A DNA stretch of 38,136 nucleotides, taken from assembly GCA_963169325.1 (NCBI GenBank), contig CAUJEY010000230.1, forward strand, positions 1-38,136, given 5' to 3'. The position numbers and the translations under genes are program-made. This DNA is from Bacteroidota bacterium. Its GTDB lineage: Bacteria > Bacteroidota > Bacteroidia > Chitinophagales > Saprospiraceae. Positions 17,035-25,551 of the stretch are shown here, one piece after another. Every line of letters starts with the position of its first letter. Position 1 is the first letter of the stretch. The notes beneath the pieces are model-generated. The model was not told the DNA's origin and made no database searches. It was given only the letters and a program-made list of their open reading frames with translations.

Positions 17035-18387
17035 CTACTCAAATCTCCGCTTGTAAAACCACGAATTATCGTTCAGCGTGAACCCGACGGTGATCCGGTA
17101 ATACATTTCTTCAACAGTCGATCCGGCGCCTAATTTTCCGACTTCCAGGGCTGCATTGACAAAAGAAGTCTGCTGGCGCGGCAAAATAAGCGGGAAGCCC
17201 AGGCCCAGCGTCAGGCCGGTATCGTTCAGGTCTTCTCCCTTTATCACCCGCGGATCCTGGCGGAAGTAGCCGCCCGCCCGCAAACGAACCCGCTTCAGAT
17301 ATTTGTTATACGAAGAATAATCCGGGATGTATTCAACGCCAACGGAAACTGCCGAGGTGTTGCGGTAGGTGGCATCGTCGGGGCGCGCTTCGTTTTTAAA
17401 GGACGACCAGCCTTCGTAGCGGTATTGACCGCCTACACGCAATTTATTGGCAATTACATACTGCAAGCCCACGCTGAATGTCGCCGGAAGGGTAATCGTG
17501 CGTTGAACGCCTGATTCGAGCAACAGCGTATCGGCATTTTGGTACTGGCCGTTGGACAGGCGCCCCCGGCTGCGCAGGAAAATACGGTCTGCCGTGCTGG
17601 TGATGTCGTGACTGGCTTCGCCGGTAACGCCGAGCGTAATCCAACGCGTAGGCGTTTCCTTGTCATTTTCGGCGTATTTCAGCACAAAATCATGCTGTAA
17701 ACCCAGATTCCAAACAAACCCGTTCATGCGAATGTCGTCGCGGTAGTTGTTGTGAAAGGTCGGAAAGGAGTCGCCCCAGGTCAGCCCGTCGCCGAATATC
17801 GTTTCGTTTTCAAAGGTATTTTTGCCAAAAATCCAGCCCAGGTTCACACCCAGGGCCGTTCTTTTATACCGTACGGCATTGCTCCAGGTAAACCGGTAGG
17901 TGCCGCCGTTGCCTTCGAACGTATTTTCCACAGCCCCCAGGTCCGGCAAGGTATCGCGGGTTTCCACATTATAGCCGACCAGCGAATTGGGGGTCAGGGC
18001 CATACCCATACCAAATTTCCAGGGCGATTTATTCCGGTCCAATACTTCGTTGATGGGGCTGCGCAGCGGGAATCCGAGGGCTAAGTAACCCAGGTTGCCG
18101 CTCCAGGTGTTCAACGACGATTTATCCGATTTATACGTACTGTTTTTGGCAAACAACCCGACGTCAAGTGTCGTGGCGCGCAAATGCGCATAGGAAGCGG
18201 GATTGAGGAGATTCAGGTGAAAAGGATCGTGAAAAGCAGCGGTTTGTCCGCCGAAACCCGCCTGGGCCGCAAAAAACTGGTTGACCGGGTCGCCGATACC
18301 GTAGCGCGAGTAAGGAGAATTTTGTTTCGGTTGGGCCAACGCGGCGCCGGATACAAGCAAGAGAAAAATACTCAGTTTAAACTTCAT
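17035..18387 (-). CDS. Outer-membrane beta-barrel protein, FadL/OmpP1-like
   Basis: The 450-residue protein has a signal peptide (about 1-18, ending ALAQ) and then NSPYSRYGIGDPVNQFFAAQAGFGGQTAAFHDPFHLNLLNPASYA. That opening is typical of Bacteroidota proteins related to the OMPP1/FadL outer-membrane channels. The rest is a run of amphipathic strands with Gly/aromatic girdles (LRVGGQYRYEGW, LRAGGYFRQDP), ending YRITVGFTLNDNSWFYKRRFE. Substrate unknown; FadL-type channels carry hydrophobic compounds. It lies 23 bases downstream of coaX on the same strand, a pairing I recall from other Bacteroidota genomes, so the two are probably one operon. Confidence 0.75.
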   Translation of the reverse strand: MKFKLSIFLLLVSGAALAQPKQNSPYSRYGIGDPVNQFFAAQAGFGGQTAAFHDPFHLNLLNPASYAHLRATTLDVGLFAKNSTYKSDKSSLNTWSGNLGYLALGFPLRSPINEVLDRNKSPWKFGMGMALTPNSLVGYNVETRDTLPDLGAVENTFEGNGGTYRFTWSNAVRYKRTALGVNLGWIFGKNTFENETIFGDGLTWGDSFPTFHNNYRDDIRMNGFVWNLGLQHDFVLKYAENDKETPTRWITLGVTGEASHDITSTADRIFLRSRGRLSNGQYQNADTLLLESGVQRTITLPATFSVGLQYVIANKLRVGGQYRYEGWSSFKNEARPDDATYRNTSAVSVGVEYIPDYSSYNKYLKRVRLRAGGYFRQDPRVIKGEDLNDTGLTLGLGFPLILPRQQTSFVNAALEVGKLGAGSTVEEMYYRITVGFTLNDNSWFYKRRFE

Positions 18388-18410
18388 CGATGGGTTGTTT
18401 AACCGTACGC

Positions 18411-19157
18411 TTAGGGTTGTATAGTGGCTCGGTTTTTATTGAATTGTAAAATATAATTAAGTCCGAAAAGGGTCAAATGCGGTTCATGGGTCAGGCCAGG
18501 AACGGATAGATGCGGTTGAAAAAAAACGGCATCTCCACCGGTCAGCACAACCCGCAGGGGATGCGCATTTTGTTCAAATTGCCGAACAAACCCTTCAATT
18601 TCATACACGGCGCCACGTAAGGCGCCGTTTTGCAGGGCAGTTTCCGTGCTAAACCCGGTAGCATTTTCCGGCATCCGCAGGGGCACTTCCGGCAAACGCG
18701 CTGTGAATACATGCATCGCGCGAATCCGCATAGCCGCACCGGGTGCGATATTGCCACCGTGATAAACACCATCCGCGGTCAGCAAATCGTATTTGATACA
18801 GGTGCCGCAATCCACCACTAAGCAATGTTGCCCGGGAAACAGCGCCTGTGCCCCGGCAACCGCCGCCAACCGGTCCTTGCCAAGGGTTTCCGGCGTGCGA
18901 TAGGTATTTTGGAAGGGCAACGGCGTTTCGTGTGTCAATTCCAATACCATGGCGAACGTTTCCGCCAGGCGCCGGTGCGTATCCGGGTCATAACCGGCCA
19001 CCGACGAAAAAATGACGCCATCTGCCCCGGCCTGGTTGCCGTACGACGACAATTCCTCTAACGTCCAATCCACCCAATTCGCTTGCTCGACCAAACGATT
19101 CTCCTCAAACAGGCCCGCTTTCACCCGTGTATTGCCAATGTCGAGTACGAGATTCAT
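18411..19157 (-). CDS. coaX: Type III pantothenate kinase
   Basis: The 248-residue protein phosphorylates pantothenate in the first step of coenzyme A synthesis. CoaX motifs are all present: the ASKHA phosphate loop LDIGNTRVKAG with D6, TLGKDRLA at 91-98, VDCGT at 115-119 (catalytic Asp 116), GGNIAPG and the late LTGGDA. Length is normal. The start codon at 19157 is only 11 bases from the end of a 32-base-arm perfect palindrome upstream, so the ribosome-binding region of the mRNA sits at the foot of a very strong hairpin. The gene lies between rpoD and the outer-membrane gene, all on the minus strand. Confidence 0.93.
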   Translation of the reverse strand: MNLVLDIGNTRVKAGLFEENRLVEQANWVDWTLEELSSYGNQAGADGVIFSSVAGYDPDTHRRLAETFAMVLELTHETPLPFQNTYRTPETLGKDRLAAVAGAQALFPGQHCLVVDCGTCIKYDLLTADGVYHGGNIAPGAAMRIRAMHVFTARLPEVPLRMPENATGFSTETALQNGALRGAVYEIEGFVRQFEQNAHPLRVVLTGGDAVFFQPHLSVPGLTHEPHLTLFGLNYILQFNKNRATIQP

Positions 19158-19168
19158 GTTTAGGGGGA

Positions 19169-19247
19169 GTGTCTTTTTTCCCGGAGGGGGTTTAAAATTG
19201 ACTTTTTTAAAAAGCCAATTTTAAACCCCCTCCGGGAAAAAAGACAC
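19169..19247. repeat. Perfect palindrome with 32-base arms
   Basis: Arm 1 is 19169-19200 and arm 2 is 19216-19247, exact reverse complements with no mismatch; the 15-base loop can pair further (CTTTTT/AAAAAG). The arms hold a GGAGGGGGTTT core and an end GTGTCTTTTTTCCC. In the coaX transcript direction the T-rich end of an arm follows the stem, so it may act as a terminator of rpoD-side transcription or as a 5'-leader structure of coaX. Confidence 0.92.
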
Positions 19248-19316
19248 TTACAAATTTAAAATCGTGAGGTAAACCGGGGGCCGGTTTCAAAATCAGGGCG
19301 CAAATGTACGGTGGTA

Positions 19317-19453
19317 ATATCGAATATCGAACAGCGAATGCCGAATATCGAAGGAGCGTAGAGTGCACATAACGTATAACTCACTAAGGAATACGGTATG
19401 TGCGCTCTACGCTCCTTCGATATTCGGCATTCGCTGTTCGATATTCGATATTC
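19317..19453. repeat. Long palindrome of the TTCGATATTC repeat family
   Basis: Arms 19317-19372 and 19397-19452 are reverse complements over about 56 bases with a single mismatch, separated by a 24-base loop. The right arm is homologous to 16-67. The element ends eight bases after the rpoD stop codon, so it is transcribed as the 3' tail of rpoD mRNA. Confidence 0.9.
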
Positions 19454-19460
19454 AACTCCC

Positions 19461-20330
19461 CTACCCCAAATACGACTTCAAGGCATTCCGGTTATAGGCC
19501 TTGCGCAGGCGGCGGATGGCGCGTTCTTTGATTTGGCGCACCCGTTCGCGGGTAAGACCGTAGAGTTCGCCGATTTCTTCGAGCGTCAGCGGTTTGTAGC
19601 CGTTCAGGCCGTAGTAAGATGCGATGACTTCCACTTCCCGGGGCGACAGGATCGACAACCCCTGCGCAACTTCCTCCCGCAGCGATTCGGCCATCAGTTC
19701 CAGATCGGGCTCCTGTGAATCCTCCTGCATGAACACATCGAGCATCGTTGCCTCGCCCTCATCAGTATTTGACAGCGGTGCATCAAACGAGACGTGGCGC
19801 ATGGTACTACGAATCATCGTTTGTACTTCGCGCGGACTCATGTCAAGCAATTCGGCCAGTTCTTCATCAGTGGGTTCGCGTTCGAACTCCTGTACAAAAG
19901 ATATATAGGCTTCATTTACCTTATTGTAAGAGCCTACCTTGTTCAGGGGCATCCGTACGATACGGCTGTTCTCTACGATGGCCTGCAGGATGCTCTGGCG
20001 AATCCACCAAACGGCATAAGAGATAAATTTGAATCCCTTCGTTTCATCGAAACGTTTGGCGGCTTTCATCAGGCCTACATTGCCTTCGTTGATCAGGTCG
20101 GACAGCGAAAGACCCTGATTTTGGTATTGTTTGGCTACAGAAACGACAAAACGAAGGTTGGAGCGGGTCAGCTTGTCCAATGCTTCCTGATCGCCATCGC
20201 GGATGCGACGGGCAAGTTCAGCCTCCTCATCTCCGGCAAGCATAGGTATTTTACCAATATCGGTAAGATACTTGTCCAACGCGAGACTTTCGCGTGTGGT
20301 AATTTTGTGGGTGATTTTTAATTGACGCAT
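19461..20330 (-). CDS. rpoD: Primary RNA polymerase sigma factor RpoD/SigA
   Basis: The 289-residue protein is the housekeeping sigma-70 of Bacteroidota: region 1.2 ([27 protein letters not shown]), region 2 with [57 protein letters not shown], region 3, and region 4 with [29 protein letters not shown]. Region 1.1 and the non-conserved insert of proteobacterial RpoD are missing, as usual in this phylum. It recognises the TTTG / TAnnTTTG promoters seen elsewhere in the window. Its start at 20330 gives the standard [16 protein letters not shown] terminus. The 240-base gap to pbpC must hold divergent promoters. Confidence 0.95.
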   Translation of the reverse strand: MRQLKITHKITTRESLALDKYLTDIGKIPMLAGDEEAELARRIRDGDQEALDKLTRSNLRFVVSVAKQYQNQGLSLSDLINEGNVGLMKAAKRFDETKGFKFISYAVWWIRQSILQAIVENSRIVRMPLNKVGSYNKVNEAYISFVQEFEREPTDEELAELLDMSPREVQTMIRSTMRHVSFDAPLSNTDEGEATMLDVFMQEDSQEPDLELMAESLREEVAQGLSILSPREVEVIASYYGLNGYKPLTLEEIGELYGLTRERVRQIKERAIRRLRKAYNRNALKSYLG

Positions 20331-20572
20331 ATGGACAAAGTAATATTAGTGTCTTGTAATTATAACGAAATTTCCGCGAAAGGTTGCAATTTTTGGCAAA
20401 ATTTTATTCACAAAAATTGACTTTTTACAAAAAAGCCGCTATAAGCGCCCTTCGGGCAAATATGATACAATTTTACTGCCAAAAAAGTTCACAGAAATAT
20501 GTCAGGCCAAGGTTAACATTCCGCTTTACCTTTCGTGCTGCTGCTTTACCCGGCGGAAAACTTCCAAAATAA

Positions 20573-23071
20573 ATGCACTTGAATTTCAACATAAAGACGG
20601 TCTTCGCGCAAGGTTGGGTTGGCCGGCGCAAAAAAACAGCGCTCCTGTGCCAACGACTGATACTTAAAATAAAACGTTACCCCAAGACGACGATAGTACT
20701 CTCGGCGCTGCTGCTGCTCTGGATATTTTGTTTACCCCGCCCGTTGTTCAACAAGCCGGTGTCGGTTATTCTGGAAGATAACCGGGGGGATTTGCTCGGC
20801 GCGCGGATTGCCACCGATGGCCAGTGGCGCTTTCCGTACCAGGCCGAAATCCCCGAAAAATACGCCACCTGTGTGGTCGCCTTCGAAGACAAACGGTTTT
20901 GGTGGCATCCGGGCGTGGATCCGGTCAGTCTGACGCGCGCGTTGTGGCTGAATGCACGCCAGGGCAGCGTGGTCAGCGGCGGCAGTACCCTCACGATGCA
21001 GGTGATCCGGCTGGCCCGCGATAACCCGCCACGCACGATTTGGCAAAAAATAGTGGAAATATTCATGGCCACCCGGCTGGAACTGGTCTGCTCCAAACAC
21101 AAAATCCTGGCCCTGTATGCTTCCAATGCGCCGTTTGGCGGCAATGTGGTGGGACTGGAGGCAGCCTCCTGGCGTTATTACGGTAAGCCCCCTACCCTGC
21201 TCAGCTGGGCCGAAGCCGCCACACTGGCCGTGTTGCCCAACAGCCCCGCCCTCATACACCCCGGCAGAAACCGCGACGCCCTGCTGACAAAACGCAACCG
21301 GCTGCTGAATCGCCTGCAGGATCAGGGCAAACTCACGCCTTCGGAATGCGCCCTGGCCAAAGACGAACCCCTGCCCGATGCGCCGCATTCACTCCCCCAA
21401 CTGGCGCCCCACCTGCTGGATCGACTGGAAAAAACCGGACGCCAAACGCCGGGCGTGGCGCACCGCATCGAAACCACAATCGACCGCCGTTTGCAAGTGC
21501 GTTTGGTCGATATCTTATCCCGCCGGCAGGAACTCTATCGCGGCAACGACGTACACAATCTGGCAGCGCTCGTTATCGAGGTGTCTACCGGCAATGTACT
21601 CGCGTACGCGGGCAATGTATCCGGCGCTGGCGCCGATCACAACGACCAGGTGGACGTCATCGCCGCGCCGCGCAGCACCGGGAGCATCCTGAAACCCTAT
21701 TTGTACGCCCTGACACTCGAATCCGGCATTATTTTGCCCAACAGCCTGTTGCACGACGTGCCCACGCAGCTGGGACGCTACAAACCCGAAAATTTTTATG
21801 AAACCTACGACGGCGCCGTGCCCGCCAAACGCGCACTGGTGCGCTCGCTCAACGTGCCGTTCGTGCTGCTTTTGCAACAATACGGCCTGGAAAAATTCCA
21901 CTTCGAACTGCAACGCCTGGGGCTGTCCACCCTGAACAAACCACCCGCCCATTACGGCCTTTCGCTGATCCTGGGCGGCGCCGAGGCCAATCTGCTCGAC
22001 ATTACGAATATCTACGCCGGTATGGCCCGCCGGCTCGGGACTTTTTATGACAGAAATGGAAAATACGACCCACGCGATTTCAGTACAGCCGTATTTATCC
22101 GCCCGCAAACCGAACGCCCGGGTTTTTCCCTTCTGGCCAATAATGAAAAACGGGCCGTCCTGACGACTAATGCAGAAAGATTAGGCGCAGCGTCGATCTG
22201 GTTTACTTTCGAAGCGATGCGCCAGGTGGAGCGCCCCACCAGCGCCGGCGAATGGGAGCTCTTTCAGGCCAACCGGCAGGTGGCCTGGAAAACCGGCACC
22301 AGTTTCGGCTTCCGCGATGCCTGGGCTGCGGGCGTCACGCCGCGGTATGCCGTGGGGGTGTGGGTAGGCAACGCCGACGGCGAAGGCCGGCCGGGTTTGC
22401 TCGGGGTGGACATGGCGGCGCCGGTGCTTTTCGAGATTTTTGAACAACTGCCCGGGGGCGACAGCTGGTTCGATCCACCCTACGACGATATGGCCCAGGC
22501 CCTGGTGTGCCGCCAAAGCGGATACCGCGCCGGCCCTGATTGCGAATCCGATTCCATTTGGATACCCAAAAACGGCCTGAAGGCGCCGGCTTGCCCCTAC
22601 CACCAACTCCTGCACCTCGATGCCGGCGGCCAATGGCAGGTCAGCAGCGCCTGCGAGTCGCCGGCTACCATGCTGCACCGCTCCTGGTTCGTTTTGCCTC
22701 CGCTGGAAGAATACTACTACAAAAGCAAAAACCCCGCTTATGTATCGCCGCCGCCATTCCGGCCCGACTGCATTGCCGGCCAACCCGGCGCTGAACAAAT
22801 TCCGATGCAATTGATTTATCCCAAAAACCCGACCCGGATTTATGTTCCGGTCGACCTCGACGGAAAACTCAGCAGCACGGTTTTCCAGGTGGCGCATCGT
22901 ATCCCGGAAACGGAAATATTCTGGCATCTGGATGGCGCTTATCTCGGCAGCACAAAGACCTTTCACCAAATGGCCTTGCAGCCGCCGATCGGCAAACATG
23001 CGCTCACTTTGGTGGATGCCGATGGTTACCGCCTGGTGCGGACGTTCGAGATTATTGGGAAAGGGAAGTAA
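20573..23071 (+). CDS. pbpC: Penicillin-binding protein 1C, bifunctional peptidoglycan synthase
   Basis: The 832-residue protein has a short cytoplasmic tail and one membrane anchor (about 39-56). A GT51 transglycosylase domain follows with catalytic E105 in EDKRFWWHPGVDP and the SGGSTLTMQ motif (135-143). The penicillin-binding transpeptidase domain has S371 in the RSTGSILKP motif (S371-x-x-K374), SLN 425-427 and KTG 573-575. A BiPBP_C domain closes the protein (about 740-830). It polymerises and cross-links peptidoglycan in the periplasm. All catalytic residues are present. The last 121 codons (22706-23068) occur a second time at 30399-30761, on the far side of the following gene island. 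Confidence 0.95.
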   Translation: MHLNFNIKTVFAQGWVGRRKKTALLCQRLILKIKRYPKTTIVLSALLLLWIFCLPRPLFNKPVSVILEDNRGDLLGARIATDGQWRFPYQAEIPEKYATCVVAFEDKRFWWHPGVDPVSLTRALWLNARQGSVVSGGSTLTMQVIRLARDNPPRTIWQKIVEIFMATRLELVCSKHKILALYASNAPFGGNVVGLEAASWRYYGKPPTLLSWAEAATLAVLPNSPALIHPGRNRDALLTKRNRLLNRLQDQGKLTPSECALAKDEPLPDAPHSLPQLAPHLLDRLEKTGRQTPGVAHRIETTIDRRLQVRLVDILSRRQELYRGNDVHNLAALVIEVSTGNVLAYAGNVSGAGADHNDQVDVIAAPRSTGSILKPYLYALTLESGIILPNSLLHDVPTQLGRYKPENFYETYDGAVPAKRALVRSLNVPFVLLLQQYGLEKFHFELQRLGLSTLNKPPAHYGLSLILGGAEANLLDITNIYAGMARRLGTFYDRNGKYDPRDFSTAVFIRPQTERPGFSLLANNEKRAVLTTNAERLGAASIWFTFEAMRQVERPTSAGEWELFQANRQVAWKTGTSFGFRDAWAAGVTPRYAVGVWVGNADGEGRPGLLGVDMAAPVLFEIFEQLPGGDSWFDPPYDDMAQALVCRQSGYRAGPDCESDSIWIPKNGLKAPACPYHQLLHLDAGGQWQVSSACESPATMLHRSWFVLPPLEEYYYKSKNPAYVSPPPFRPDCIAGQPGAEQIPMQLIYPKNPTRIYVPVDLDGKLSSTVFQVAHRIPETEIFWHLDGAYLGSTKTFHQMALQPPIGKHALTLVDADGYRLVRTFEIIGKGK
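22704..23071 (+). repeat. Direct repeat, left copy: pbpC 3' end
   Basis: This stretch and 30397-30764 are direct repeats of 368 bases at a fixed offset of 7693. I count 10 differences including the stop codon (TAA here, TGA there), all silent. Similarity stops abruptly at both ends: before 22704 and after the stop codon the flanks are unrelated. Confidence 0.93.
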
Positions 23072-23097
23072 AAAAGTTCGTGCTCATGCGTAGGAAG

Positions 23098-24924
23098 TTA
23101 GAATCGATAGGCAAACCCGAGTTTTAAAGTTAACCCGGATGTTAGAATTAGGTCTTCATATTCGTTTGCATATAGATAATAACGAGATAATTGAGCATTA
23201 ATCTGATTTTTTTCAGAATCTGGCAAATTATACCTGGCGCCGATTATTTCTACAATATTACCCTGAATATTATAACTATCATACTCATTGCTTGGATATA
23301 TGCCTTTAGTAAAAACACATTCGCCGAGGAAGTAAATTCTGTGTTGAGGAATTAATAATAATTGAACACGTAGCCCGGCAAAGCCATTAAGATATAAATA
23401 ATTATTGAAATCATCACTTATATATATTGAAAACTTATTAACATCAATTAATCTATTAATTTCAAACTCAAATTTCGACTTATTTATTCGGGTTATTATT
23501 CTATCAGGGTTACCTGATAGAAGTGACTCATAAATAATTGGAGACTCTATTTCCATGTAATTCCAAAATTGATTTACATCTGCATCGCTGGCACGACCAA
23601 GTGTTAGGCCTCCAATGGCTTGGACATTAAAATTTTCCGATCCCCACCTTTTACTTCTGGTCTTTAATATTTTATAATTATAGGCGAATGAAATTTCATT
23701 GAGATTGAATTCTCTGGAGTCATCATAGTCGAAATCGTACCAATTGGGCTCAATGCCGGTATTTGAACTAATTTCGAGAGAAACACCGGAACGTTTTCCT
23801 ATCGATGCGTTCATTCCTATGAACCATAAACTGATTTGTGAAGGAGGAGTGCTCCTCCCAGAATAAGAGACATTAAAGTTTTCTTCAACAAAAAAATAAG
23901 CCTTCATCCCAAAAGCGATTTCCAACCTGCGAACCAAGCGCTTGCTTTCCTTTGTAGCATACTCGTTAAGTGTTGGATTTTGAATAAAACCGATCTCAGG
24001 AGGTTGAAGCCTAAGAATTGACCGAATTCTTTTTTTAGCAGATTCGAGATTGCCCAACAGCATATTGGTCTCTGCCGATTTGGCGAGTAATTCATAATAT
24101 TGGTATCCTTTCAACTGCTTGCGCGGGCGGATGCGATCGCCTAAGAGTATTTCCAGATCGAGTAATTTTCTTATTGCCCTGGTAGAATCGAAGTCGGTTT
24201 GAATGGCTTCAAAATAGTTTTCAAACGCCCGGGTATAATTTGGAATACCAGCCTGAATGTTTGAATCAGCGCGACTCATCAGGACTTCAAACGTCAATTG
24301 ATTTTTTACAATCTGTTTTGAATCCTCCATACTTCGTTGAATAATATCGTATTTCCCGGTCAGGGCGGCATCCTTTTCTGGGAAGGCGTCGAGTAAATTG
24401 AGCGCTTTTTGATACTGTGCGATGGCTTCCGTATAATTTTTTTCTGCCTTGTAGCTGTCACCCAATTGATGTAAATCGTTAGATTCTATAAAGGCCGCTT
24501 TTTGATTTTCAGCACGTTGTTTATTCTCATTAGCCATACTAACCGAGTCGCGCATCTTTTCTGCGATTTGCTGTGCTTCGCTGGCTTTGCCTCGCTCTAT
24601 TTCAGCCCGTAACATAGATTCCTCTGCCCGGCGTTTTTCGTCTTCCGCCCGTTGTTTTTGAAGCAAGGCTTCTTCGCGTTGGGCTTTGGCCTCGTCCCGT
24701 TGCCCCTCTATGGCATCAAACACCCGGTCCACCTCCCGGTCTACTTCCGCCGACCGGGAGCCGTCGCAAATCCGCGCGGCGTTAAATTTTTTGATGGCGG
24801 CCCGGAATTGTTGCTTTTGGTAGAGTGCGCGGCCTTCTTTCATCAGGGCGTTGTAGTCACATTGGGCCTGAGCCAGATGCATAGAAACAAGGCAGAGTAG
24901 TAGTATTAAGTAGTATTTAACCAT
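23098..24924 (-). CDS. TPR/coiled-coil outer-membrane barrel-like protein A
   Basis: No named family recognised. The 608-residue protein has a signal peptide (1-20, ending AQAQ). The opening domain has a TPR-like helix pair, CDYNALMKEGRALYQKQQFRAAIKKFNAARICDGSRS, leading to EVDREVDRVFDAIE. A heptad-rich coiled coil follows (about 70-145), then more TPR-like helices (about 148-320). The C-terminal 260 residues have alternating aromatic strands ending LTLKLGFAYRF, the terminal-Phe pattern of outer-membrane barrels. It is paralogous to 25552-27372; the N-terminal 60 residues are nearly identical, the barrel halves much less. The 5' third of the gene is GC-rich like the host, the rest strikingly AT-rich. 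Confidence 0.7.
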   Translation of the reverse strand: MVKYYLILLLCLVSMHLAQAQCDYNALMKEGRALYQKQQFRAAIKKFNAARICDGSRSAEVDREVDRVFDAIEGQRDEAKAQREEALLQKQRAEDEKRRAEESMLRAEIERGKASEAQQIAEKMRDSVSMANENKQRAENQKAAFIESNDLHQLGDSYKAEKNYTEAIAQYQKALNLLDAFPEKDAALTGKYDIIQRSMEDSKQIVKNQLTFEVLMSRADSNIQAGIPNYTRAFENYFEAIQTDFDSTRAIRKLLDLEILLGDRIRPRKQLKGYQYYELLAKSAETNMLLGNLESAKKRIRSILRLQPPEIGFIQNPTLNEYATKESKRLVRRLEIAFGMKAYFFVEENFNVSYSGRSTPPSQISLWFIGMNASIGKRSGVSLEISSNTGIEPNWYDFDYDDSREFNLNEISFAYNYKILKTRSKRWGSENFNVQAIGGLTLGRASDADVNQFWNYMEIESPIIYESLLSGNPDRIITRINKSKFEFEINRLIDVNKFSIYISDDFNNYLYLNGFAGLRVQLLLIPQHRIYFLGECVFTKGIYPSNEYDSYNIQGNIVEIIGARYNLPDSEKNQINAQLSRYYLYANEYEDLILTSGLTLKLGFAYRF

Positions 24925-24955
24925 GGCAGGATAATTTCACGAGTATTTCAAATAC

Positions 24956-25480
24956 TTATAATTTTGTATAAACGGTATTGTTGCAACTATCGACCTTGAT
25001 ATTAAGCGGGTTTGATTCGTCTTTCACGGTGTAGTTGAAAATAATTGTTATATTACCGGAGTCATCTACGTTTACAGTGCCTTCGCCTTCTACAAAAAAA
25101 TTATCAGCATCTACCTCCTGCCGGGCAATTTTCAACTTGTTGGAGCCTTCGTAAGTAACTACCACGGGTGCAAGAAATAATTCCCAGAATTTAATGATTA
25201 TTAACTGCTTGTTAGCATTGAAATCAATAAATGTTAGATAATGGCTGCCACCAGAATTACTACAATCCTCAACTACCGAATATGATCCCTTGAGATTAGG
25301 AGGAGTGCAACTGCCATCCGCACCTGCTCCATAAATACATATACATTCGCCTTCAAAGCAGACTTTGTCAGGTCCGCAATTTACACCTTTACAGGGATCG
25401 GATTCAAATTGGCCACAGGCTGCAAAAAATAAAAAAAATGTGCTTATAATAAAAGTATAAATAAAATGTTTCGCAATCAT
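24956..25480 (-). CDS. EGF-like cysteine-rich lipoprotein
   Basis: The 174-residue protein, started at the ATG at 25480, has a lipoprotein signal ending FFLFFAAC. A compact EGF-like motif follows, DPCKGVNCGPDKVCFEGECICIYGAGADGSC, which also resembles the short cysteine motif of many Bacteroidota surface lipoproteins. The remaining 110 residues look like a small beta-sandwich or lipocalin-like domain with a terminal disulphide candidate (CNNTVYTKL). It sits between the two paralogous barrel genes on the same strand, 31 and 71 bases away, so it is probably cotranscribed and a partner on the outer membrane. Function unknown. Confidence 0.65.
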   Translation of the reverse strand: MIAKHFIYTFIISTFFLFFAACGQFESDPCKGVNCGPDKVCFEGECICIYGAGADGSCTPPNLKGSYSVVEDCSNSGGSHYLTFIDFNANKQLIIIKFWELFLAPVVVTYEGSNKLKIARQEVDADNFFVEGEGTVNVDDSGNITIIFNYTVKDESNPLNIKVDSCNNTVYTKL

Positions 25481-25551
25481 AAAAAACGTTCTGTTAATGA
25501 ATAGAAAGCAATTGATGTAGAAAAAATATTTTAACGACCGTTTTCGTTTAA

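Noticed and set aside
20384-20572. 62-codon frame upstream of pbpC
   Set aside because: Lies in the rpoD-pbpC divergent promoter region, with no recognisable protein features.
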